The notes under the pieces were generated by a model, which was not told where the DNA came from, did not search any database, and saw only the letters and a list, made by a program, of their open reading frames with translations. Source: an uncultured Collinsella sp. (GTDB lineage Bacteria; Actinomycetota; Coriobacteriia; Coriobacteriales; Coriobacteriaceae). From it: a stretch of DNA of 6,035 bases. Shown one piece after another: positions 1-5,345 of the stretch. The stretch spans positions 1-6,035 of the forward strand of contig CAUDYH010000086.1 in assembly GCA_958453575.1 (NCBI GenBank), written 5' to 3'. The position numbers and the translations under genes are program-made. Positions within the stretch are counted from its first letter, which is position 1, and each line of letters starts with the position of its first letter.

Positions 1-266
1 TGGATAACGCGCACGTTTTCAACGCCGTCGAAGATCTCACACACCGCGGGGAAGTCTTCGGTGTTGACGCCCACAGTGATGGGCTGAAAACGTGCAATGG
101 TCTTGATGATCTCGGTGAAGACCTTCTGCGCCGGCTTGGCGCCGCAGCGCCACACATCCGAACGATGCGGCCACAAAATCCAGGTGCGCTCCTGTTCCTC
201 ATACTCGCCGGGCATATAGAACCCGTCCTTCTTAGGCGTGGATTCACTCTCATAGATGGTCTTCAT
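1..266 (-). CDS. aguA: Agmatine deiminase, N-terminal part (left-hand copy)
   Basis: The minus strand encodes 88 residues from an ATG at 264-266 and then leaves the window, so only the N-terminal quarter is seen. Agmatine deiminase hydrolyses agmatine to N-carbamoylputrescine and ammonia in the cytoplasm. The visible part begins MKTIYESESTPKKDGFYMPG and carries the early AguA signature WPHR (residues 32-35) and GAKPAQK (42-48). It aligns without gaps to the complete deiminase at 3824-5029, with about half the residues identical by eye (44 of 88). An AGGAG site at 273-277, six bases before the ATG, fixes the start. Catalytic residues lie beyond the edge, so activity cannot be judged. It is divergent from the LuxR-type regulator, which suggests control by that protein. 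Listeria monocytogenes also has two aguA copies of which only one is reported to be functional, so paralogue specialisation is possible here. Confidence 0.9.
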   Translation of the reverse strand, partial: MKTIYESESTPKKDGFYMPGEYEEQERTWILWPHRSDVWRCGAKPAQKVFTEIIKTIARFQPITVGVNTEDFPAVCEIFDGVENVRVI

Positions 267-353
267 TTCAAGCTCCTAAATCTCGGTGCTTTTGCTTGAC
301 GAGACCATGATGCAGCCGTAGCCAGATGTCCTCAATGGTCCCTCGAGCCCCTT

Positions 354-382
354 TCAGCGACCGACGGTATACCATTCGCTGA
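354..382. promoter_or_regulatory. Dyad in the divergent aguA/luxR promoter region, candidate operator
   Basis: A perfect 7-bp inverted repeat, TCAGCGA (354-360) and TCGCTGA (376-382), encloses 15 bases that themselves contain the palindrome GGTATACC (366-373). On the minus strand TGGTATACC resembles an extended -10 box for the left aguA, but no good -35 lies 16-18 bases upstream, as expected for an activator-dependent promoter. LuxR/NarL-type HTH proteins commonly bind short dyads as dimers, so the neighbouring regulator is the obvious candidate ligand. The dyad is seen; the operator role is inferred. Confidence 0.4.
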
Positions 383-444
383 CCTAAAGTTCTATTCAGG
401 CCGAGAACATGACATACTGGGTTCCACAATGGAAAGGACGCCCT

Positions 445-1248
445 ATGCCCCCATGCAATAAACAGCAGACTATTGAGTTGGACAGTACGACCTGGACTGC
501 TCTCAACGAGCTCGCGCTTGCAATCCACGCATCACACGGTGTCGATAAGCTGCAAAAGGAGACCCTCGAGGGAACGACAGGGCTCGTGCCCCATCGGATC
601 GCCATGTTCGACCTGATCGAGGCGGCGGGCAGTGATGCCCCACGTTACGTCCACCCCGCAAGCAGCGGAATGGACGACCGCGCACTGAGCGACTACTACA
701 ACCGCTACGCCGCGATGGACTATACAACATGGAGCTTTGACTTACATAAGGTCGGCGTCTACCGCGACCTCGACCTCGTCGACGTCGAGCGACGCGATGC
801 CACGCCCATCTATCGCAAATGGATGGAACCGCAGGGCGTCTACTTTGGCTGTACGGCCACGCTCGCGCACAACGACAGGCCGCTAGGAAGCATCACCCTG
901 TTTCGCGAACGCACAGCCGGAGACTTCACCGACACCGAGCTCGCAATCCTGCTCGAAATCGCTCGGCACGCGAGCCTCGCGCTCGCCAACCTCTATCCTC
1001 GGGGCATTAAACTCACCCAGACCGAAGACACAAACCATCTGAACGCCTTCATTACAGAACACAATATCCAACCGCGCGAAGCCGAAGTCATGCGGCTCAT
1101 GCTCGACGGCAAAACGAACAAACAGATGGCAAACGAGCTATTCATAAGCGAGTCAACCGTCAAGAAGCACGTCAACGCCATCTATCGCAAGCTCGGCGTC
1201 AGCAACCGCCTGGGCCTCATGACTGCCACGCAAAACATCCCGCGATAA
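445..1248 (+). CDS. LuxR-family (FixJ/NarL-type HTH) transcriptional regulator
   Basis: This is a 267-residue DNA-binding regulator. The C-terminus (about residues 208-259) is a classic LuxR-type helix-turn-helix: [19 protein letters not shown], then the recognition helix [18 protein letters not shown] and NRLGL. The N-terminal 190 residues have no receiver-domain aspartate pattern and no membrane segment. The stretch YFGCTATL...[11 protein letters not shown]...[23 protein letters not shown] has the strand-helix pattern of a GAF-like sensor, so a small-molecule ligand is plausible. An in-frame ATG at 409 would add 12 residues, but only the ATG at 445 has a good ribosome site (AAAGGA, 433-438). 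The gene is divergent from the left aguA and followed at once by a terminator. AguR, the activator of agmatine deiminase operons in Enterococcus faecalis and Streptococcus mutans, is also a LuxR-type protein but membrane-bound; this one looks soluble, so control of the agmatine genes rests on context. Confidence 0.88.
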   Translation: MPPCNKQQTIELDSTTWTALNELALAIHASHGVDKLQKETLEGTTGLVPHRIAMFDLIEAAGSDAPRYVHPASSGMDDRALSDYYNRYAAMDYTTWSFDLHKVGVYRDLDLVDVERRDATPIYRKWMEPQGVYFGCTATLAHNDRPLGSITLFRERTAGDFTDTELAILLEIARHASLALANLYPRGIKLTQTEDTNHLNAFITEHNIQPREAEVMRLMLDGKTNKQMANELFISESTVKKHVNAIYRKLGVSNRLGLMTATQNIPR

Positions 1249-1250
1249 AA

Positions 1251-1280
1251 AAGGGCGCCCTCCATGTGGAGAACGCCCTT
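1251..1280. terminator. Bidirectional intrinsic terminator after the luxR gene
   Basis: The stem AAGGGCG (1251-1257) pairs with CGCCCTT (1274-1280), and the loop holds a further CTCC/GGAG pairing (1260-1263 with 1268-1271). On the plus strand it is followed by TGGTTT, which is moderately T-rich, and it starts three bases after the luxR stop. On the minus strand the stem is followed by six Ts (complement of the A run at 1247-1252, partly overlapping the stem), which makes a stronger terminator. It would stop any minus-strand read-through from the permease at 1874-3283 before the left aguA. Confidence 0.75.
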
Positions 1281-1415
1281 TGGTTTCGCCATTTGAATTA
1301 TTGTCGGCTCTGGCTCAAAGAGTAGACGGGTTTATTTTGGCAGGTTTTATCTGGGCAAATGTCTGCCGCCACGAGGGAGCTGCCTTCCATCGCGGCGGTC
1401 TTCTAGCAGAAAAAC

Positions 1416-1434
1416 CAAGTGAGCAGGCTTTTTG
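1416..1434 (+). repeat. Motif CAAGTGAG-CAGGC-T5-G, plus-strand copy
   Basis: This 19-nt motif recurs on the opposite strand at 1517-1536. The two share CAAGTGAG, then C or T, AG, then G or A, then C, a run of five or six Ts, and G. Core bases GAG(T/C)AG(A/G)C also occur at 1320-1327. The function is unknown. Confidence 0.55.
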
Positions 1435-1516
1435 TAGGAGACCAAGCACGCCCCAAAACGCCACAGCTCTGACCTGCGGTTTTATTGAGTATTTGTCGCG
1501 GTGTGCTCGGTAAGTT

Positions 1517-1536
1517 CAAAAAAGTCTACTCACTTG
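1517..1536 (-). repeat. Motif CAAGTGAG-TAGAC-T6-G, minus-strand copy
   Basis: Read on the minus strand, this is the oppositely oriented partner of the motif at 1416-1434, differing by two transitions and one extra T. The pair faces inward, so the roughly 80 bases between them are bounded by inverted T runs. Confidence 0.55.
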
Positions 1537-1562
1537 CATCTGCTCATCACCTTTGTGGTGGT

Positions 1563-1592
1563 TTGGAGCTCTCCTCGGCGGAATGCTAGACT
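1563..1592 (+). promoter_or_regulatory. Possible promoter of the 63-residue gene
   Basis: TTGGAG (1563-1568) is followed after 18 bases by TAGACT (1587-1592), which is preceded by TG one base upstream, as in extended -10 promoters. Each box matches consensus at only about four of six positions. It lies 55 bases before the start codon at 1647. This is a weak prediction. Confidence 0.25.
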
Positions 1593-1646
1593 GGCGGCGT
1601 ATACATTCGCGCCAAAACACGGGTCGCATGCAAGAAAGGAGATGCC

Positions 1647-1838
1647 ATGGCGCCTATCGCACCGCTCAAGATGCTCGTCGCTCCTGCCGCCAAGACCATC
1701 GCCCGCCTGAGCGACTCACTCACCTACGAAGATATCCCCTGCGTTGTCGGCGAGCGTACGGACAGTTGCCCTTACCTGGGCCACGTCCCCTACTTTGCGC
1801 CTAAGCTCGCTTCTGATCCCGAGCACCGCGAACAGTAA
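1647..1838 (+). CDS. Small conserved-looking protein of unknown function, 63 aa
   Basis: I do not recognise this family. The frame is well supported as a real gene: AAAGGAG (1635-1641) sits five bases before the ATG, third codon positions are mostly C or G as in the neighbouring genes, and a hairpin terminator follows the TAA closely. The protein is soluble-looking, with a positively charged N-terminal third (MAPIAPLKMLVAPAAKTIAR) that could form an amphipathic helix. A middle section, TYEDIPCVVGERTDSCPYLG, contains Cys32 and Cys41, and the tail is polar. There is no signal peptide and no membrane segment of normal length. The two cysteines nine residues apart could bind a metal or form a disulfide, but no known motif is evident. 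It converges with the permease at 1874-3283, so it is transcribed on its own and need not be part of agmatine metabolism. Confidence 0.7.
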   Translation: MAPIAPLKMLVAPAAKTIARLSDSLTYEDIPCVVGERTDSCPYLGHVPYFAPKLASDPEHREQ

Positions 1839-1852
1839 TCCAAGATGCAGCC

Positions 1853-1883
1853 AGCGCCGCACAACTCGCGGCGCTACTGTTTT
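1853..1883 (+). terminator. Intrinsic terminator after the 63-aa gene
   Basis: AGCGCCGC (1853-1860) pairs perfectly with GCGGCGCT (1868-1875) around a seven-base loop, followed by ACTGTTTT. It lies 14 bases after the stop of the small gene. The right arm overlaps the last codons of the convergent permease (stop at 1874-1876), so the hairpin also marks the end of that gene, although the minus strand has no good T run after it. Confidence 0.65.
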
Positions 1884-3283
1884 GGTGCGAAGCGACCTGT
1901 CCCCCTTGCGCCAACGCCGGGATTATCGACACTGCGGCCGCGGCGCGATATGAGGCGCGAAACCTCGCCCAGCAACACGCCGATCACCACACCCATGAGA
2001 ATGGGCAACTTTGACATCTCGGCGGGCGAGCTGTTAAGCGGCACGATTGTCGCAACAATCGAAAGCACGAGCTCTACCACCGGCACCGCAAGCGCTACCG
2101 CAAGCACCTTGCCCTCGAAGGGCGCGCGGAACACACGTGAGCGGTCGTCGTATTTACGCAGGCGCCAAAACGCCGGGAACATCGGGATATAGCTCATGAG
2201 CAGAAAGACGACGTTCATCGAGAAGAAGACCCAAAAGACGTCGGAACCCTCGCCCAGCGGAATCTGAAGTAGCAGCACCAAGCTGGCAAAACAACCGTTA
2301 ATGAGTGCCGAGCCGTTGGGCATGCCGGTCTTCTTGGACACCAGCGCAAAGGGGCGCGGCATGTTGCCATGGCGCGCGGCATAGCTCGCCACGTTGTTGA
2401 CGCCAAAGCTCCAGCAGATCATGTTGGCGAACAGCGTCACCAAAAAGGCCACGCCCACGACCATCGTCAGCGGGTGAGCGCGCCCCACCATGGCGGCGAC
2501 CGCGTCCACAATGCCCGAATCGAGTGAAAGCTGCTCGGTGGGAACCGCGGCTCCAATGCCGATACCGCAAATAATGTAGATCGCCGCAATGGCCACGCCA
2601 CCGGCAATAACCGCCTTGGGGATATCGCGCGACGGGTTTTTCATCGTGCTGGCAAAGGTCGCGACCACTTCGAAGCCCATAAAGTTGAACAGGATGATCG
2701 ATAGGTACGTCAACGAATTGGTGTCGCCCAAATCTGGAATGAAGGTCTTAAACGACATATCGTTTGCAAAGCCGTTATTGCAGGCAAACCAGATGCCGAC
2801 GATTCCCACTACGGCGGTAATGAGCACCTTGATGACGGCACCGCCGTCCATGACCCAATCGGCCTCGGACACCGGGTGCATCGCCATGACCGTGACGCCC
2901 CACACAAAGGTAAGTTCGATGGCAATTCGAACCCCGAGCGAAAACTCGATGCCCCATACCGCATTGATGACACTGGGGAACATACAGGCAATACTTGCCA
3001 CCCACAGTGGAAAGTTGACCCAGTAGCACCAGGAGCAACGGGCGCCCCAACGGTCGCCCAAGCCCAGGCGAACCCAATCGTACAGGCCGCCCTCGGAATC
3101 GAACGCCGTACCGAGCTCGGCCACCACCAGGCCATAGGGAAGCAAAAACGTAATGATGAGGAAGATCCACCAGAAGAACTGCACGTTACCCATGGCAGAT
3201 GCCGGAGCAGCCGCCTCGATGGTAAAGACAACGCAGATGACCGAGAGGATGACCTCGAACAGGGAGAACTTTTTACCTGCCAT
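1874..3283 (-). CDS. APC-family amino acid/polyamine permease, probable agmatine transporter
   Basis: The product is a 469-residue integral membrane protein of the amino acid-polyamine-organocation superfamily, of the usual length for its 12-helix members. The first helix region (about 8-30) has the small-residue break IEAAAPASAMG where APC carriers bind substrate. ELGTAFDSEGGLYDWV (56-71) is the conserved loop after helix 2. FNFMGFEVVATF followed by KNPSRDIPKAVIAGG (199-210 and 215-229) is the helix 6 signature and following loop. Long hydrophobic runs continue to about residue 440. The start is set by AGGGGGAG (3290-3297), six bases before the ATG. Substrate is inferred from the two agmatine deiminase genes around it; AguD-type agmatine/putrescine antiporters belong to this superfamily, but glutamate or GABA carriers look similar. 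It is close in sequence to the partial permease at 5397-6035. The last 20 residues are basic, unlike the acidic tail of that paralogue. Confidence 0.88.
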   Translation of the reverse strand: MAGKKFSLFEVILSVICVVFTIEAAAPASAMGNVQFFWWIFLIITFLLPYGLVVAELGTAFDSEGGLYDWVRLGLGDRWGARCSWCYWVNFPLWVASIACMFPSVINAVWGIEFSLGVRIAIELTFVWGVTVMAMHPVSEADWVMDGGAVIKVLITAVVGIVGIWFACNNGFANDMSFKTFIPDLGDTNSLTYLSIILFNFMGFEVVATFASTMKNPSRDIPKAVIAGGVAIAAIYIICGIGIGAAVPTEQLSLDSGIVDAVAAMVGRAHPLTMVVGVAFLVTLFANMICWSFGVNNVASYAARHGNMPRPFALVSKKTGMPNGSALINGCFASLVLLLQIPLGEGSDVFWVFFSMNVVFLLMSYIPMFPAFWRLRKYDDRSRVFRAPFEGKVLAVALAVPVVELVLSIVATIVPLNSSPAEMSKLPILMGVVIGVLLGEVSRLISRRGRSVDNPGVGARGTGRFAPKQ

Positions 3284-3455
3284 GGCACGCTCCCCCTACA
3301 GCAAAAAGGATGGCATCTGTACCGAAGGCGCAGCCCAAGGTAGGGTTGCAGGCCGCGTCACCGGTGCAGGTGCCATCCCAAAGAGAAGAGAGGATGCAAT
3401 TGTTGGACCAACGCTCGCGGAACAGGCGCGTGTAGACAACGATACGCTGGTACAT
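3273..3455 (-). CDS. Possible small Cys-rich protein or leader peptide overlapping the permease start
   Basis: A 60-codon frame starts at an ATG (3453-3455) with GGAG five bases upstream (3461-3464). It ends at a TAA (3273-3275) inside the permease gene, so the two overlap by 11 bases in different frames, an arrangement typical of translational coupling. The peptide begins MYQRIVVYTRLFRERW and has five cysteines (20, 30, 36, 42, 57), three of them exactly six residues apart. Third positions are mostly C or G, with some exceptions. I recognise no family. A long inverted repeat (3308-3378) falls inside the frame just before the permease ribosome site, so translation of this frame would open that structure. 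It may be a regulatory leader, a real small protein or a chance frame. A TTG at 3470 is an alternative but less likely start. Confidence 0.4.
   Translation of the reverse strand: MYQRIVVYTRLFRERWSNNCILSSLWDGTCTGDAACNPTLGCAFGTDAILFAVGGACHGR
3308..3378. repeat. 17-bp inverted repeat upstream of the permease ribosome site
   Basis: Positions 3308-3324 can pair with 3362-3378 over 17 consecutive positions, including GGATGGCA with TGCCATCC. Two of the pairs (3316/3370 and 3320/3366) are T:G on the plus strand, so a plus-strand RNA would form an unbroken stem with wobbles. The minus-strand leader would have two A/C mismatches. The loop is 37 bases. It ends 11 bases before the AGGGGGAG of the permease. 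Confidence 0.55.
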
Positions 3456-3503
3456 AGATACTCCGATCAAAACGGTCGCGCTCGCAACCGGAAACTATCA
3501 GCA

Positions 3504-3586
3504 ATTGAATACGCGTCTGACCTGGGAAATTCAAGCGAACAATTGGCCTAACCCGCAATAAATCCCAGATCAGACGCGTATTCAAT
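3504..3586. repeat. 24-bp inverted repeat with a 35-base spacer
   Basis: The arm at 3504-3527 and the arm at 3563-3586 are reverse complements at 23 of 24 positions; the one mismatch is 3521 against 3569. Each arm contains ATTGAATACGCGTCTGA and CTGGGA. The repeat sits between the terminator of the complete aguA and the permease leader, so it belongs to the control region of the permease. Its relation to the candidate promoter suggests a pair of protein-binding sites more than an RNA hairpin. Confidence 0.75.
3557..3585 (-). promoter_or_regulatory. Candidate promoter for the small ORF and permease
   Basis: On the minus strand TTGAAT (3580-3585) and TTTATT (3557-3562) are separated by exactly 17 bases, each matching consensus at four of six positions. 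The -35 box and spacer lie in the right arm of the inverted repeat and the -10 box in its central spacer, which would put the start near 3550 and the left arm inside the transcribed region. A second, weaker pair (TTGAAT at 3529-3534, TATTCA at 3506-3511, also 17 apart) exists downstream. Confidence 0.4.
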
Positions 3587-3591
3587 CAAAG

Positions 3592-3628
3592 AAAAAGGGC
3601 ACTCCGATGTGGAGGCAACGGAGTGCCC
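3592..3628 (-). terminator. Strong intrinsic terminator of the aguA transcript
   Basis: On the minus strand a perfect 10-bp stem, GGGCACTCCG (complement of 3619-3628) with CGGAGTGCCC (complement of 3597-3606), closes a 12-base loop and is followed directly by five Ts, C and three more Ts. It separates the deiminase transcript from the permease unit that starts around 3550. No T run follows on the plus strand, so it acts in one direction. Confidence 0.85.
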
Positions 3629-3632
3629 AAAG

Positions 3633-3724
3633 AAAACCCAACCGACCAAGACATCGGGCAAGCCGACCATCAATGCCCCAAGATGGTTCGATTCGCCGAT
3701 TGTCCGATTGATCGGCTGGGTTTT
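3633..3724 (-). repeat. Second stem in the aguA 3' region
   Basis: Positions 3633-3645 pair with 3712-3724 at 12 of 13 positions; the exception (3641/3716) is a G:U wobble in a minus-strand RNA. The right-hand arm in that RNA ends TGGGTTTT and leads into the terminator. Inside lie an ACCATC/GATGGT pairing (3666-3671 with 3682-3687; GACCATC on the left arm) and two adjacent CCGATTG copies near 3696-3710. No gene is seen in this stretch. Confidence 0.5.
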
Positions 3725-3814
3725 CGAGGTGCCCCAGGTCGCCGCGAAAGAGGAGCGAAGCGTACTTTGGTACGCGAGCGACGGTTTGAGCGGCGAGATG
3801 GGGTGCCTCGGAAA
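3721..3814. repeat. 94-nt compound palindrome just after the complete aguA
   Basis: The outer arms 3721-3736 and 3799-3814 pair over 16 positions, with three T:G pairs on the plus strand. An inner stem TCGCCGC (3739-3745) with GCGGCGA (3790-3796) follows after a 2-by-2 internal loop. The apex is a perfect hairpin GCGTAC-TTTG-GTACGC (3760-3775). It begins nine bases after the aguA stop codon on the minus strand. The apical core (3756-3778) recurs at 5346-5368. It could be a mRNA 3'-end stabiliser, a REP-like element or a processed small RNA. Confidence 0.7.
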
Positions 3815-3823
3815 GTCAGACGA

Positions 3824-5029
3824 TTAAGCGGACGGCTCCTGCTGCGTGATGCAGTGGATGTTTCCGCCGCCGAAGACGACCTGCTCGGACTGAACGCCGA
3901 CGCACTTGTAGACGCCCTCGCCCCAGACCTCGTCATAGATCTTCTGGAGCGTGTCAACGGCCAGCTGGTCGTTCTCGTCGCCGTACTGCGGGACGATAAC
4001 GCCGTGGTTGGTGACAAGGTAGTTCATGTAGGAGGCGATCAGCGGCTCGTCGGGGACGCGCGGCTCGGCGTTCTCGTCGGCGTCGATGGTGTCGCAGGAA
4101 GCCTGGTCCATGAACAGCGGGTTCACGGGCATGCAGAGCTTGTAGACCTTCAGCTTGCGGCCCTTGGCGTCAACGGCGTTGGAAAGGGTCTCGTAGGCAG
4201 CGTGGCACTGCTCGTAGAACGGGTACTCGGGGTCGTCGGTCCAGATGCAGGCCATGACGCCCGGGGCAATGAACGTGGCGACGTCGTCGATGTGGCCGTT
4301 GGTCTCCTCGGGGTCGATGCCCTCCTTGACCCAGATGACCTTCTCGACACCCAGGTAATCCTTGAGGTGCTCGTTCATGTACTCGCGAAGCTCCTCGCTC
4401 CAGGGCTCGAACTTCTTGTGGTACTTGGGCCAGATGGACTCGGGATCCTCTTCCTCCTCGAGCACCGCAGAGCAGGTGCGGCCGGGGGACAGGAGGCACT
4501 GGTCGGTAACGACAAGGGTGCCCTCGCCGTCGACGGTGATGGAGCCGCCCTCGAGGATCATGTCGTCGGGACGATAGCGACGGCAGCCGGAGAGCTCAGC
4601 CATCTTAAGGGCGATCTGCTCGTCCTTGTCCCACGGGAAATAGAGGCCGTCGACGAGGCCGCCGTAGGCGTTGAAGTGCCAGTGGTTGGCGCGCTTCTCG
4701 CCCTTGCCGTTGATGACGTAGGTGGCGGCGGTGTCGCGGAACCAGGCGTCGTCGGTGGTCATCTCGATGACGGTGACGTTCTCGTCGTTCTCGAAGACGG
4801 CCTTGCAGTTGGCATAGTCGACCTGGTTGGCGCACATATAGACCGGGGTGAACTCGGAGATGGCGCGGGCGATGGCGGCATACTGCTTCTGAGCAGGCTT
4901 GGCGCCGTGGGCCCAGGTGTCGGTGCGGTGGGGCCAGCCCATCCACACGCGATCCTGCGGGGCGAACTCGGCGGGCATGAAGAAGCCGTCGGCCTTGGGG
5001 GTGGACTCGGACTCGGTGATCGTACGCAT
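3824..5029 (-). CDS. aguA: Agmatine deiminase (agmatine iminohydrolase), complete
   Basis: The product is a 401-residue cytoplasmic enzyme of the guanidino-group-modifying (pentein fold) superfamily, converting agmatine to N-carbamoylputrescine and ammonia. Aligning with the Enterococcus faecalis enzyme from memory, all five key positions are present: Asp99 (WFRDT), Glu160 (EGGSI), His246 and Asp248 (NGHIDD), and the nucleophile Cys393 in GGGNIHCITQQEP near the C-terminus. The early WPHR and GAKPAQKQ signatures are at 32-35 and 42-49. The start is the ATG at 5027-5029, which has GGAGGAAA upstream (GGAGG at 5038-5042, seven-base spacing); an ATG at 5164 would add 45 Arg/Pro-rich residues unlike the family. 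It is longer than the usual 360-380 residues because of an extra acidic and aromatic segment around 185-210. It has its own hairpin-rich leader and a terminator about 200 bases downstream. A paralogue lies at 1-266. Confidence 0.96.
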   Translation of the reverse strand: MRTITESESTPKADGFFMPAEFAPQDRVWMGWPHRTDTWAHGAKPAQKQYAAIARAISEFTPVYMCANQVDYANCKAVFENDENVTVIEMTTDDAWFRDTAATYVINGKGEKRANHWHFNAYGGLVDGLYFPWDKDEQIALKMAELSGCRRYRPDDMILEGGSITVDGEGTLVVTDQCLLSPGRTCSAVLEEEEDPESIWPKYHKKFEPWSEELREYMNEHLKDYLGVEKVIWVKEGIDPEETNGHIDDVATFIAPGVMACIWTDDPEYPFYEQCHAAYETLSNAVDAKGRKLKVYKLCMPVNPLFMDQASCDTIDADENAEPRVPDEPLIASYMNYLVTNHGVIVPQYGDENDQLAVDTLQKIYDEVWGEGVYKCVGVQSEQVVFGGGNIHCITQQEPSA

Positions 5030-5047
5030 AAGATTTCCTCCAAATCG

Positions 5048-5057
5048 AACGATCGTT
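5048..5057. promoter_or_regulatory. Palindrome AACGATCGTT upstream of the aguA ribosome site
   Basis: This perfect 10-bp palindrome lies about six bases upstream of the GGAGG of the complete aguA. Its position near the 5' end of the gene suits a repressor operator of the TetR kind, but no dedicated regulator is identified. It could also be chance. Confidence 0.3.
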
Positions 5058-5221
5058 TGCCGCGGGCGGGTTACCCGCAGCCTAAAACCAAGAGATGGTA
5101 GGCGCCCGTTCCCCGGCAAAGGTCGGGGCGCCCGGCGCCGGTTTTCACGGAGTCGCACCGGCAAGCGACGACGTAACCCGGTGCGCGGAGACAGAACGCA
5201 CGAAGGATACGGAAGAGAGAT

Positions 5222-5266
5222 TGGGGTGGGCGGTGGTTACCGGAGCAATAGCTCACACCCACCCCA
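5222..5266 (-). terminator. Possible terminator of the right-hand permease
   Basis: A perfect 9-bp stem (TGGGGTGGG with CCCACCCCA) has an inner GAGC/GCTC stem. On the minus strand it is followed by a weakly T-rich ATCTCTCTTCC. It lies about 130 bases after the permease stop. If it is only partly efficient, permease transcripts would read on into aguA. Confidence 0.35.
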
Positions 5267-5345
5267 GGGAATGGTTAGCAAACCTGTCGCTTGGGCACGC
5301 CTCCAAAGAGGCCGGAGTGCCCAGAGTCGGGAGCGACAAGCCCGA

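Larger units (their letters stand above)
1281..1562. other. Non-coding intergenic region with repeated motifs
   Basis: No convincing gene is seen. Short open frames on the plus strand here lack ribosome sites, use unusual starts and read as low-quality peptides. Base composition is visibly more A/T-rich than the flanking genes, with several runs of T or A (for example 1429-1433 and 1518-1523). The region holds an inverted pair of related motifs of about 20 nt (1416-1434 and 1517-1536) and a third short copy of their core, GAGTAGAC, at 1320-1327. A weak stem TCTGC...GCAGA (1362-1366 with 1406-1410), with CCGCC/GGCGG inside, is also possible. It could be regulatory DNA, a small RNA locus or a decayed insert. 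Confidence 0.5.

Noticed and set aside
296..324. TTGACG (296-301) with TAGCCA (319-324) as a luxR promoter
   Set aside because: The -35 box is good but the -10 box is poor, and the pair lies far upstream of the gene start; not strong enough to list.
409..444. Upstream ATG that would extend the LuxR-type regulator by 12 residues
   Set aside because: There is no clear ribosome site before it, whereas AAAGGA stands six bases before the ATG at 445. It cannot be fully excluded.
1280..1513. 77-codon plus-strand frame after the luxR terminator
   Set aside because: It would start at a TTG inside the terminator, has no ribosome site and covers repeated motifs; it has no recognisable protein features.
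2589..3343. Overlapping plus-strand frames antisense to the permease
   Set aside because: They are shadows of the permease codons, with no ribosome site and no domain.
1264..3614. ATGTGGAG shared by the loops of two terminators (1264-1271 and 3607-3614)
   Set aside because: The shared octamer is real, but in both cases it forms part of a short inner pairing; with only two examples it is more likely a habit of local terminators than a functional link.
3623..5101. A 492-codon plus-strand open frame antisense to aguA
   Set aside because: It is the exact opposite strand of a well-supported enzyme; the peptide is a monotonous Val/Asp/Gly/Leu mix typical of antisense frames in GC-rich genes, and there is no ribosome site.
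5030..5164. 45-residue N-terminal extension of AguA from an ATG at 5164
   Set aside because: The extension is Arg/Pro-rich and runs through the leader hairpins. The ATG at 5029 has a strong ribosome site and matches the start of the paralogue.
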